Shown here: one piece after another, positions 1 through 11,352 of the stretch
Position numbering within the stretch: the stretch's first letter is position 1
Layout: each line of letters begins with the position of its first letter
Source of the DNA: Oxytricha trifallax
Lineage: Eukaryota; Ciliophora; Spirotrichea; Sporadotrichida; Oxytrichidae
Reading direction: 5' to 3'
Length of the DNA stretch: 64,000 bases
Assembly: GCA_000711775.1 (NCBI GenBank)
Contig: ARYC01019331.1
Span: forward strand, 1-64,000
The notes under the pieces: generated by a model
Database searches by the model: none
Told to the model about the DNA's origin: nothing
The model's input: only the letters and a program-made list of their open reading frames with translations
Program-made: the position numbers and the translations under genes

Positions 1-1137
1 ATTTGGTTTTTTTGGCTTTTAAGAGTTCTTATTATTTTTGTCAAATTTTTCTATCGTATCTTGTAAGGTCCTTTGCTTAGGCTCTTTTGTGTTGCTAACT
101 CGGGGTTTCACATTCTTCTTTTTGGTTTCTTAAGTAGGTTTGTTAATGGCCGGGTTTACTATGGCAGTCTGGCTTTAATGAGTCCCCTTATCTTCATCCT
201 CACTCTCAGAAATGTCCTCCTAATTGATGATCCTGTTTGGCACTGTCTAAGTTTAAGTCTCCTCGACCTCTTCCCCGAGAATCATGTTAAGACCACTCTC
301 GGGTTCCTTGGACACTCGAGCAGGTGCTTTCTTTGTAGTTTATGAGCTTGGTTTATGAGTTAATCTGTTCACTTCCAGTAGAGGAATTCGAAGAGCTTTG
401 GATCTATTGCTTTGGGGGTTTTGCATCATTGGAATGCTATGTATTTTGGCCATTCTTGCTTGTGGAATTCTTGACACTTGGGTTTTGGAGCTGTTAATTA
501 ATTTGTTCGGCTGATGACCTTAATTAGTTGTTGACATTCTACTGTTTTTAGCTTTGTTAGCTCAATATCTCAAGTTCTGAATCATGTATGCGTTTATTGG
601 CATTAACACTCTTAGTGTGACCAACTGAGCCTTTATGAGAAGCGGGATCATTTAAACCTCCTCTTGAGATATTGTCCTGTCTACTTTTGTTACTTTTTCC
701 TGTGTAATCACCCTTCTCTTCCTCATATTACTACAATACATTTGCTTTGACATTCTTCATATCTTGGGGTTTTTTTAAAAGGTTTTTACGAGAGGAATTT
801 TGACGAAGTCTATCTCCATTATTCATATTTAGATCAAATCCCTGTCTGTTTCTCTAACCTTTTTCTTTATCATTCAACTTAGTCTCTCTCTTATTGTAAT
901 CATACAAATTTTAAGAAGTCCTGGAACCACGCAAATCGAAATCCTGGATAGATTCAAGAACATCTCCAGATTTGCTTTTCGAATAGCGATCATTCTAAAG
1001 TTGCAAGTAGGGTGATTGGGAAAGGGGAGCATTATAATTTGGTGAGCTATTGATTTAGTTCTGGTGGAACGCTTATCATTGTAGAGGTTTTGGAGATGCG
1101 ATGATCCCTAATAATAAGGATTCTGAGGCACAACCAT
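1..1137 (-). CDS. Unrecognised Gln/Asn/Ser-rich hydrophilic protein, runs off the window
   Basis: Read on the minus strand with TAA/TAG as Gln, an open frame starts at an ATG at 1137 (begins MVVPQNPYYQ) and continues to the window edge. The product is hydrophilic, rich in Gln, Asn, Ser, Lys and short acidic runs (for example EDISESEDEDKG near 180), with no membrane segment or motif I recognise. At least two changes of frame are needed, near 1,060 and between 200 and 400, where two frames are open together; these may be short introns, assembly errors or decay. The start lies 4 bp after the stop of the upstream minus-strand gene, so the two are tightly packed or are parts of one gene. GC content and codon variety are clearly higher than in the AT-rich DNA after 8.4 kb. 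Function unknown. Confidence 0.5.
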
Positions 1138-1141
1138 GTAT

Positions 1142-4100
1142 TCAGAATTGACTGGATAAGTTTTCCTATAAATTAATGTAACAAACATCAAAACTTTACT
1201 TTAAAATGTCGGCAGACTATTATGACAAGTAGGCTAAACTTTTAAAAAAGCTTGCCTTGTAAACATTTTAGTAATTAAACAAATGATCGGGGACTATAAT
1301 CTTTAATGCGGCTTAGTAAGTTTTAAAGTTATCAAATTCATGTGATTTTTCCACGATTGGTTGAATTGAATCCAGATACTTATTGCTTAGTTTATCATCA
1401 TATCGTCTTAGCTTCACCAAATTTGCTTGCTCATATTTATTTCTTGGGAACTCGGTACTTGTCAGACAGTTTATCATATTAACTCTAAGGTCATAAGGGA
1501 TCTCATAGTTAAGCTAAAAATTCTTTTGCTTTTCTTATAAAGGACCAGCGAGACCGACCCTCTAATAGTATTACATTTAATTTAAATATCTTACTTATCC
1601 GACATGAAATTAAGAATTTCTGGTATCTTGTTCTAAATCTTTTGAAAGACTTTAGCTTGAATTTCCTTATAAAATTGTATGTAATGATCGAACTCGAGAG
1701 AGTTATACTCATCTCTGCTGTTTTCGATATGACTAATGATCTCAGCAATATGGTTCACGGTTTAAATGCAATACCAGGGGTCCAAGTTCTCGTTGTCTTT
1801 CTCATAGTAGTTAAGCTCATTCTAGTTACTTTCCAAGTCGTCTATACAAAATAAAAATGAATCAGAATTACATTTGTCGTTATCTTTTTGAATTCTTTTG
1901 CGTAGTTTCACTATGTGGTCTTTAGTCTGCCATGAAGTTATGTCTGCATATATGTAGTCATAATTGTCACTACCTTTAGCATAGTATTTATTGATTCTGC
2001 TTTCTCGTATGTCAACTCATCAATTTGGTGAATCAAATATTTTTCCCCTCTCCTTAAATCTAACTCACAATAAGGGAATTCCTTTGCTCCATGCCTATAG
2101 ATTATAATTTAGGCTTTTTTAATGGTCTTACATGCTAAAGTATCTCACTAACGCGTCCCTAGCTCTAGGCATGAAGTCAGCAGGTCGATGGGTTAGTGTG
2201 AACCTGGGTTTTGACAGAATGCTGCATTCATAAAAACGCAGTGAGAGAGGAAGTTTTAATCCCAGTTTGAACTCATCACTGCAGAACAACTCATCGATCA
2301 GATTGGAGACAAGCTTCTTCTCGTTGAATTAAGGATAATACCATTGTGGCAGAGCAATGAATCCCCTTTTCATAGACATAGCCTCAAGGTAGTTGCACTA
2401 GTTTTCCCTTATCACTGCATACTGAGCCTTGGGAATATCTTCATCCTTGTTAAAGTAGCAGAGCTCAACAATAATTGACGAATAACCATCAACCCATTCA
2501 GATATCAGCTTCTTGTTTTCATCAAATATTTTAGTGAAAGCTGGCACTTAATTCAAGTTGTAGGGTTTATTGTCATTCTATGCACAAGTCTGATTTGATA
2601 CTGAGAAAGTCTGAAATCAAAGACCAGTATATTCATCATTGCGGCGAATGGAAATGATAGAGGATTAAGGAAATAACTATCAGTAATGTGTGAAGGTGGT
2701 GCATTAAGCAATCCAGCCAGTAACATTAAGAATGCCCTCCTCTCGACATAGATCATCCCGTCACATAGAATGTTAGCAACTCCCATCAATTGGTCAAAGT
2801 ACTCGTCGAGTGGCTCTTGCTTTTAAATATCTGGTCGAAAAACGAAGTTATTGTTGAAGGCCTGTTTGTAGTTTCTATGTTGAAAATGCCTAAATTTATT
2901 TGTGCCCTTAGTGACTTGATAAGCGTGACAACTGTTCATTAGCCTGTAATTTTCTGAATCAAAGAACGGAGATCCTGTAAAAGAGCTTTTTTTATTCCGG
3001 GGATAATTTGCTCTCTACATATCTATTGATAAGCACGGCGGAATTCATCATCCTGTTCAGAGTTGTGAACTCTGAAGGAGTGAAATTTGGAGCAGGATAG
3101 GATACCAAGTTAAATCTAATGAAAACAGGGTCAATGTAATCTCTGTTGGTCACGACAGTTTTGAAGTCCATATGGAGCTCTTTCAATTCGCCTTTTTTTT
3201 AGTTTTTTGTATATGCTGCTACATCGGTTTCTTTATAAACTGATGACTTGCTGGATAGAGATTTAATAGGCTTTTCTTCATAGCACTATTTATTCTCTCT
3301 TATCTTTTGATAAATTGTGCTGATATCATGTTTCATTTTAGAGTTCCCCTTACCTTTAGATAGGTGAGAAATATCTGGGAGTTGCTTATTATTCAGTTAC
3401 TGCTGCATCTCTTATTAGGCTGGCTGCTGTTAAGCTTCTTAAAGTTTTTGCTCTTTAGCTTTCCCCTCCGCTTTCATTATCTCCCTGATTTAAATGCAAC
3501 TTATACGTCTTTCTTCTTGGATAGTATCAGGTTCGATCAATTGAATCTTGAGGGACTTGTTATCACATTAGTGATCGGCATTTATTTAAAAGAGCGTAAA
3601 GACCCACCAGCCTTTAATTTGACTTTCGGTGAAATTATCTCTGTAACCTTGTAACTTCTCCTCAACTTGATTAAGGAGATCCTGAAAACTGAAAGGATTT
3701 TTCAGACAATCCTGAAGAGAATCCTTATGATGATCTTTCTTGTTTTAGAGCATTTGCTCACTGATCTTTTGTTAGCTCTTTTAAGGAGTGTACGACTCGT
3801 AACGTCGAATGTTTAATTGGTCGGTATACTCGCTTACTGTCATTTGACTATCTATGATTTCGTGATGACGCCTCGAATTTTCGTTTGTGAAACTGCTCAC
3901 AAGTTAACTTGATCTTCTATTTGATGAAAGTAGGTTATCTTCAAGTATTATGCTTTTTTCCTTAAGATCGACGTCCAATAGGTTCATACCTCCTTCCAAA
4001 AGGATTTGTTCATAATTGTTAACAGGTTCTTGGTCTGTCTCTTCCTCCTCATCGTTTTCCTCATCTGATTCATTCTCCTCATTGGCTTAAGGAACCTCTT

Positions 4101-4853
4101 CTTATTCGCGCTCTTCCTCAGAATCTTCCATTTGGCTGAGAGTAGGAATTTTCCCATCATTTTTCCAATAAAGAATATACGAGCCTGCGTGAAACTCTTG
4201 AATTTTCTAAAAAGCATCAAAACTAATACCACACTTGTGCAAACTCTTGGTATTGACGGTTCCCTTCAAATGCGGAGTGAAGTTTTTGGTTGTAATTGCA
4301 CGTCTAGCTTTTGTTATAAATGTTTTGGATAAAGTGCTTTTTTTAAAATGATCCTATTAGTATGGTACATTACAGCAACTTGAGGATCCTCACAGATCTC
4401 ATCCTGTTGTTAGTCTTCGAAACTGAGACCATGAACCTTATTTTGTCTTAAAAGTTTACAGAAGTCAAGAATTTTAAGTTTCTCTAAGCAAGGCTTGGGA
4501 TACCTGCTATAATCTTAGTAAACAGATAAATGAGATCCATCAATGACAGCTGTCAAAGAGTTAGCTAGTTTTATTAAATCAGGGTTACTAGAATCTGCTT
4601 TCAATTGCTCTTTCAAGAAACTGCAGAGCGCGATTATACTCATGGGGTGAGTAGATGTAATGAAATCGAAAACACTGCAAAGCAGGGAGGTTTTTTACTC
4701 AAAGGATGGCTTAATAATAACACCGATAGTAAGCAATACTTCTAAACAACTTTCATGATGTTCAAGTTTATTTAAGAGATCTCTTGATTGTTCAAAGGAG
4801 ATCTAAATTTCAATATCAGGACCAAAATTTTCCAGCTTTCGCAATTACTTCAT
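1142..4853 (-). CDS. Large unrecognised protein (about 1,200 residues) with acidic and Gln-rich middle
   Basis: Minus-strand coding from ATG at 4853 (MKQLRKLENFGPDIEIQISF) to TGA at 1142-1144 when TAA/TAG are Gln. The N-terminal third looks globular; an acidic stretch rich in Glu/Asp lies near 4,010-4,110; a Gln/Ala-rich stretch near 3,390-3,450; further globular parts follow (for example DPVFIRFNLVSYPAPNFTPS near 3,100 and YRHGAKEFPYCELDLRRGEK near 2,060). Frame changes near 4,340 (at a run of seven A), 2,990, 2,550, 2,130, 1,990 and 1,490 break the reading; some may be introns, others errors or decay. No polymerase, capsid, protease or helicase motif was seen. It is divergent from the transposase gene that begins just beyond it, which suggests both belong to one mobile element or one germline-limited gene cluster. 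Function not assigned. Confidence 0.5.
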
Positions 4854-4899
4854 AGGAAATATTAATATATTATAATCTGGCGATGATTTCAGGATTAAA

Positions 4900-7773
4900 T
4901 ATAATTAAATTAAAGAGTTCAAATTATATAAACAGCATATCCTGTCATCTCTCCACAAACCATAAAGCAAGGCCCCTTCAATTAAGGTCCAGAAGAAACT
5001 GCCACAGAATGAAGAAAGCAAGCATAGCTCGAAGTCTGGCTTCTCACTCTCACATCAATCAATTATCAGTGATGAGTTCCTGGACTCCAATTCCCTATAA
5101 GATATCAAACCCAGCAAAGTGAAGGTGCAGGAGAAGACCATCACAAAGTGGACGCCAGTGGTCTTGGGCAAGCTCTTCCCTAATGTGATTTAGAAGTCCA
5201 AGTTCACCTACAGCTCGGGCAAGGTAATCAATGCCGGCGAGGTGCCGCCTCATGTGTCAGAGTTGGCAGGTGGAGTCATTATCAAACTCCCCTCGGAATC
5301 AATCGCCGAATACCTGAAAAAGAATGTTGATGTTTGTTACATGCAAGAGGATGATGAGCTGTGTGGGTTCTTGGAGACTTATCTTTAGAGTATTAAATCT
5401 GGAAAGGCTGCGGCTTTCAATTAGAAGAAAGCAGGCAATGGAATTGGAACTGCAGGGCCTGACAACTAGCAGAGTATGGTAACTCTGAACCCCGATCTCG
5501 CAAAGAACTCTAAAGTCATGCAGAAAATACTTGAGAGTATTGGCAATAAAAAGAGAGCCAAGAATGCAGATAAAAACCCATTCTTAAAGAAGCGCGAGGC
5601 CAAGCTGGCCTGTAAGAAATTAGATGCTGTAAGCCTGTACTTTAATGATCACTTGAAGCCCAGGCAGATTGCCAAGAAGTTGAGGATAGGGGTAGACATG
5701 GTTTATAGGATAGTTGAGAAGTTCAAGCATGAGATTCAACACACGATTCATGAACCCAAGGCCTTGCAAAAAGTGGGTCGAAAAGGAGTTACTGATAACC
5801 CTCTCCTGCTTGATTCGATTCAAAGTTATTTGGAGCTGAATGGTATCTACCAGGTCACTGGTTAGAAGCTGCACAACTATCTCAGAGAGCTATCTGAAAA
5901 TAACCCTGAGGCCTCAGCTCTCAAAGTGCCTTGCGTAGCAACCTTAAACAAGGTTTTGAAAGAGAAATTCCATTTAAGATTTGGGAAGACCCAGGCTGCC
6001 AATACCAAGTATCGTGACCCCAGCTATAACGATAAAAGGCTGTGGATAAGTCGCCTGCTTTCGCAGTTCCTACTTGAGGATGCGGTGATCATTTCAGTGG
6101 ATGAAAGCAACTTTAGGTCTGACTCGATGCCCCCAAAGTAGTGGGCTTTCAATATCAATGATATGTATCGACAAAGCAAAAGTCAATCACGACTGTAACA
6201 AACATCACCTGCTGGCAACCCCATTCTGGTGGGCGATTCCAAACTTTTGTATGGCCAATAATTGCTTGGTAGGTTTTAGGATTATAGTGCCAGTGACTAG
6301 GAAGTGATTGGCGACTCTGCTTTACCAAATTTTAGGATAACCCCTATAAATATCGCCCCTGCGCCATCTAATCCTAAGTTGCAAAATTCTCCAATTTAAG
6401 CCTCAAAATCTCGAAAATCGCAAGTTGAAAGTGAGGCTTCAAAATCCTAAAAATCGTAAGCATTTTATCATAATTCAATCAAAACTTTCATAGAAAAGCC
6501 TGGAACTTTTCAAGTCAAATTCAGAATAAGGGAGGTTAAGAATCTGAAAAATTAGAGGCCTCGATCTTGGGTAAGAGGACGCCTGCAAAATCAAAAACAG
6601 TCTTGAAATCCAGCAGCCTGGGTTCTTCAAGTATTGATTCGAAGAACGTAATTTTCTTGGCTTTATATTGTTTAGAAAAATTCGAGATTTTAGGTTAGGA
6701 CCTCTCAATAATAAACTCCAGCTTATAAATCAAAAGCAACTCTGAAGAAAGATCTTTCCCCAATTCCTGAAGTGCCAGAGGGCCTGAACCAGTAGTTGAG
6801 CTTGACAAAAAACTTTCAGAATTTCAGGATCGCAAGCTCGGTCAAGTCAGTGGTTTCGGAGGATCTGCCGGCGAAGAAATTGAGGAGTGGGTTCACTCCA
6901 GTCCTGGATCGAATTGCCAAGTTGAAGTTGTCAAGCTCGAGGAAGAAATCGGTGGACTTGGTGGGAGACAAACAAAAGGAGAATCGGTTTGGCATCACTC
7001 CTAAAAAGCTAAGGCTGTCCTAGAATGTGAGCAGCGCATCTATAGACCAACTCAGCGAAAGTCAAGGTAAGATTTGCTATTGATTGAAAATGGAAATATA
7101 GGCTTCAACTTGAAGGAAGAGAGCGAAAAGTTTGAGCGTGATATACAGAGCATCCAAGACTACTTTGATGACAAACAGGAAGCCTCCAAGTTTAAAAGTA
7201 TTGCAGAATACCAGAGTGAAATGAAGCAAAATCTAGGTAGTTATGGCATGAAGGTGAGGGAGCTTTCGATCTAGAAGAGCCCCAATAAGAGGCAGCAGTT
7301 CTCGATGTCATTTATAGCGGCCATATTTCAAGACCGAATCCTCTCAAATCAAATCATAGAGGGCGCTTTCGACTCCTCCCTCTTCGAGAATTTCATCTAT
7401 CATACCTTGCGAAGTGTGAGAACGGACAAAGATCTCAACTCTAAGTAGGTTATACTCTTGATGGATAACGCTGTCATTCATAAGTATTCAGAGATGCTCG
7501 AGACAGGCAGGAAGTTCAAGGTGAATGTTCTATTCAATGCCGAGTATTCGCCCTGGCTAAATCCTATAGAGTAGCTCTTCTCGTTCGTCAAGAAGCAACT
7601 CAAAGTGGACACTGTAAACTCCAAGTAAGATAATCCCATCTAACATCTCTAGGCAGCAGCTGGTGAAGAGGGTCTCTGAAATCGTACAGAGCTTAAGTGC
7701 AGAAGACATTCAAGGCATGTGGGTGTTCAGTATCAAAAAGTGGCTGCACACTCTGCGCTATGGATTTGTCTGA
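4900..7773 (+). CDS. IS630/Tc1-type DDE transposase with a long insert in the catalytic domain
   Basis: Coding with TAA/TAG as Gln. An N-terminal region (about 5,040-5,470) is followed by a helix-turn-helix segment (LKPRQIAKKLRIGVDMVYRI near 5,655-5,715) and the first catalytic Asp (VIISVDESNF near 6,085-6,115). The second Asp is in ILLMDNAVIHK (about 7,450) and the acidic third in SPWLNPIEQLFSFVKKQL (about 7,550-7,600). Two short GT-AG introns restore frame: 7067-7101 (35 bp) and 7625-7652 (28 bp); the gene ends at TGA 7771-7773. Between the first and second catalytic residues lie about 1.1 kb of Ser/Lys/Arg-rich coding sequence instead of the usual roughly 90 codons. One frame change near 6,600 is unresolved. 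The start is not settled, since no in-frame ATG precedes 5,476 although coding character begins near 5,040. Family call firm; intactness uncertain. Confidence 0.75.
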
Positions 7774-7884
7774 GGATGTTTGTTACAGAAGCAGTTTATG
7801 TTGCTGAGCCTATTAAAGGGAATCCCCCTTTATAAAAGAGTAATTTATAATACAAGGCTATAATTATAATAATAATAATCAATC

Positions 7885-8325
7885 ATGGCAATTGCTATCG
7901 CACTTTCCCACTTTGTATTTGAAGCAACCTTGATATAAGCTCATGAAAGCAAGCAACCCTTCCAACTGGATTCCGATCGTGCTTCTTTAGATGGAGGTCC
8001 ACTCAATGCAGGATCTCTCTAATGTATTAGCATGCCGATCACCGCCCTTCCCATTTCAGCTTCTAGAACTGCGATGGATAATGCGAATGACCTTCATACA
8101 TATGCCCATTACACTTATAAAGCTCCTCTCTAATTAAGCTATGCTCTCTATACAATTGGTAATCACACACTGCAAAAAGAACTAATAAAGGGCAATTTAT
8201 ATCATATTTATTCATAATTATCAAACACACTACACTTCAAACGAAAAGGGTTTAGGGGTTTTGAATTACCCATCGAAGGGGGTTTTGGGGTTTTGAAATA
8301 TGGTCCAGGGGTTTCTGGGTTATGA
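7885..8325 (+). CDS. Small unrecognised ORF, 146 residues, tail encoded by telomere-like repeats
   Basis: ATG 7885 to TGA 8323 in the ciliate code, beginning MAIAIALSHFVFEATLIQAH. The first about 115 codons have balanced composition like the genes upstream. The last about 30 codons run through G4T4-type tracts at 8,250-8,300, so the natural end may have been lost or the tail may be read from the end of a mobile element. It starts 112 bp after the transposase stop on the same strand. I do not recognise a family. Confidence 0.4.
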
Positions 8326-8365
8326 AAATGCGTTTTTATATAATTAAGGGGTTTTGATTAATTGG
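8248..8365. repeat. Telomere-like G4T4 tracts, probable element end
   Basis: Several G(3-5)T4 units lie here, the clearest a G5T4G4T4G run at about 8,278-8,295 followed by AAAT, the same arrangement seen where TBE inverted ends meet their AT-rich target. Further partial units occur at 8,254 and 8,345. It marks the point where GC-richer coding DNA gives way to AT-rich DNA, so it is a candidate right end of the 1-8.3 kb element. The left end is outside the window. Confidence 0.5.
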
Positions 8366-9336
8366 TCGAAAAAGGGTTTAATATTAAAAGCGTACACATA
8401 TTAATTATTTATTTATTTTTATTTTCACATTTTCCCATTTCATTTATATTTTAACAATATTATTTTTTATTTTCAACTTTTCCTAAATAGATTAATTTGA
8501 TTGAACAAGGCATATATGTACAAATATCACTATCTTTATGTATAATATTTAGTGCTGCCTTTAATTACTGTCAAGTCACTCCCCCATTTTCTAAATTTCA
8601 TTTTTTGTGTAAACTTTTGATTGTTTACTTTTACATATAAATTTAAGTATAAAAATTCTATTGCATATTTAATGAAATTATCGAAAATAAGCAAGAGAGT
8701 ATCAATTACTTTTAAAATATTGCATTGAATAAGAAATAATAGTGACTTACTTGTTTGTACAGGATGGATCTCTCTCAAGCACTTTCGACCATTTTTGATT
8801 TTGTTATTTTTAATTATATTCAGTTGTAATTTAATTTCTAATAAATCTTAATTTTTAAAAATACATGCATAATACTAAAGAAAATGACAAATTTTTTGTC
8901 AAAAAAGTATACATTTTACCCTTTAGAACAGTCATAATTTTCGCAGGAGGCCTCAAAATATACGTAATGGACTTGAAAGAAAACTAAGTTATTTTCAAAC
9001 AGTTCATTACAAATGAAGGCCTAAGGCATTACTGTAAATCTAAGCATTTATTGTATGATGATTAAGCTTAAGGAATAAAAAAATTCATAAAAATTGTTGA
9101 GCATAACACCTTTAAGGAAATTAATTTGATGACAAACCAATAGTAATTGCTGCAACAATTAAAATCTAATCAGGCAAAATAGCTTAAAAATTGCTGTTAA
9201 GTGAAACATTAAAATTAAAAGAAATTTATATTATTTTCGTTGAATAATTCTTATAATTTAATATTTATTCATACATTATGGTACAAAATTATAAATGTAT
9301 CTAAATATAATTGTTAAAAGTTTTAAATATTTTACT
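8366..9336. other. AT-rich stretch, no gene seen
   Basis: Very AT-rich with scattered short open frames of low complexity and no recognisable protein signature or inverted ends. Confidence 0.5.
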
Positions 9337-10145
9337 CAAAATCCCAAAACTCCTTAGTGAGTTTATATTTGATTTGTAGAGTATAGTTGGGGTCTTAATG
9401 GGGTTAGAAGAGAAAACGCAGTTTTTATGTGTATTTAATGAATATTTTAGGAGTAGTAAGTGTACTTAATTCATACAAATTTAATCTGCTTGTCTTTGTT
9501 GTATCTCTTAAATCTTGCTCTCTATAGTGGCTCAAGTATGTCATCTAAGGATTATCTAGATATGAAGGAGCTCTCACGATTATCATCTCTACTATGCTTT
9601 TTATTTCTTCGCAGACATCTTCTTACTTTATATGCTTCTAAGCTAAGGTAATTGATTGTTTTTCATGCTAAGTACCAAAGTAAGACATGCTTTATGTCAC
9701 TTTCTAATATGATAGCAGCAACTGCCCATACATACCTCTAAACTGAACCATTTGTCCACTTCTCTCTGATTGGGATGTATCCTGGTGTCCCAAGAACTTT
9801 TGCTAAAGTAACAATCTCTTATCTTAAGGCTCTATTGAAATCGATAACTACAACTTCTAAAGGACAGAGGTTGAGCATCAAATTTTCAGGGTTCAGATCT
9901 ATCTCTATGAACATATCCAAGTTCATGCAACTCCTAGCCGCCCTCAATCATATCTGAAAGTATATCATTCAAGTCATCCGGATATCTGTTTTGATATAGA
10001 TAGTCTCTTAGAGTCATTTCATATTTCTTAAGCCTTAGTGCGATGAACCCAAAGCCTAAAATAACACAGTCAAGCTTAAGCAGTTCTTTCAGTCCCTTTT
10101 AAAGCTTCTCTAAGAACGATATATTCGTTAGCAAACTTATTCTAA
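9337..10145 (-). mobile_element. Decayed TBE fragment (subfamily of TBE E), left end plus kinase remnant
   Basis: The left end starts CAAAATCCCAAAACTCC at 9337 and continues as a degenerate copy of the TBE E inverted end (compare 59,820-59,908 read in reverse). A remnant of the TBE zinc-finger/kinase gene follows on the minus strand: MNLD, NPENLMLN and VVVIDFNRALR correspond to the catalytic loop and IDFNR motifs of the intact copies, near 9,840-9,930. Stops and shifts are frequent. No right end or transposase was found, so it is truncated near 10,145. Confidence 0.7.
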
Positions 10146-10382
10146 TATTGTTAATATAGAAAAAAATAGGAAATTTTATAAATTAATCAAAAATCATTTT
10201 TAATATATTAATTTTAACCAACTTTACATTTCGATTCTATTTGAATACTTATAGCACGTGATTAAAGAATTTCTCAAATTTTTACTCAAATTGTTGATTT
10301 TAAAGTACAAACTACCATTTTTGACTCTGACTCACTAGTTTAGTAACCAGAAGCAACTTTTACTGTCTGTTTGATGAAATCA

Positions 10383-11191
10383 TCAATAGTTAGAAGAGTT
10401 ATTAGTCAAATTCTCATGATTTAGAGTGGAATCTCCACAAATGGTAAAGAACTCGTTGATTGATGTGTGTTTAATCAAATTTAGGACCCGATCGTATTCT
10501 CCATGTTTTAAAACCTCCAGCTCACCAACTTTCAGGTCCTGCTAGACTGTTAGAGCATCAAATTCGGCAGCTTTAGTCCAAAATGATGATTTGAATGAGA
10601 GAGTTTTTTGGATTTTTGGGTTTGATTATTTGGAATTTAAACTTAAAAGTGTAATATGTAATAAGCTGCTTCGATGGGCGCTTGCGTTTCTTGGTTCCCT
10701 GATTCAATAAATTAACTGCTTTCCCTCTATTCCTCACGCTCGTAATGACTGCATTCTCAAGCACATTAAACATCTCTGCAGTCAATTTGATAAACTTGTT
10801 CTAATCAAGAGTTTTCTGCTTCTGCCTGAATTCTAAACTTGCTTTGATATTTTACGGGAAGAATTCCGGCTTGACTGTGTTTATGATCTATAGCATTACT
10901 CATTATAGCAGTATGAATAAGCATTGATGTAGTAGTATAAGTAAGTAACAGTAGTAGTAGTAGCAGTACACACTTACTTTGTAGATAATTATCTGCTTAT
11001 TAATTTACCATCCTTAATATCAGGCAAATACTTGCAGATATCTGGCTCATTTTCAATATCACTTATGAGATTTATGAAAGAAAGCTCGTTGAGCTTAGGG
11101 ACACTAATAATTATCACCTCATGATTGCGCAGAACCTATAGTAATGTAAACTGAAATAATTAATCTTTACTCCAAGGAATATGCCCTGAAT
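10383..11191 (-). CDS. Host gene segment homologous to the TBE 22-kDa protein (candidate MT-A70 accessory subunit)
   Basis: Minus-strand coding with a 35-bp GT-AG intron at 11136-11170 and stop TGA at 10383-10385. Downstream of the intron it reads VLRNHEVIIISVPKLNELSF, then NEPDICKYLPD, KPEFFPQNIKAS, a basic KKRKRPSK and a C-terminal part with KVGELEVLKHGEYDRVLNL. The order VP..E.(S/T)..NL, P(D/E)..YLP and KPE(F/Y) followed by a basic tail matches the 22-kDa ORF of all five TBEs and the gene at 48,500-49,322, so I infer one family. One or two further intron or IES boundaries, near 10,600 and 10,980, are not resolved. The upstream part appears to continue beyond TBE A: joining 11191 to 15334 keeps the frame open (reads LSEVRKLTIQGIFLGVLRN), but no start codon was found there. 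The remaining N-terminus probably lies in another segment. Confidence 0.65.
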
Positions 11192-11352
11192 CAAAACCCT
11201 AAAACCCTTTCAATAGTTTGATTGAGTTTTTGATTGATAAAAGTAGACTATTAATACATGGTTTATTAGGGTTTTAATAGGGTTTATGTAGGGGTTTAGG
11301 GTTATAATGTAATGTAAATAAGTGTGTAATACAAGTGTTTTATTTTTATTAT

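Noticed and set aside
1-8325. Possible virus-like or Polinton-type element because of several genes around a transposase
   Set aside because: I saw no polymerase B, capsid, protease or packaging ATPase signature; the only recognised enzyme is an IS630/Tc1-type transposase.
8536-8778. 80-codon minus-strand open frame
   Set aside because: Low-complexity AT-rich composition, no conserved pattern, surrounded by non-coding DNA.
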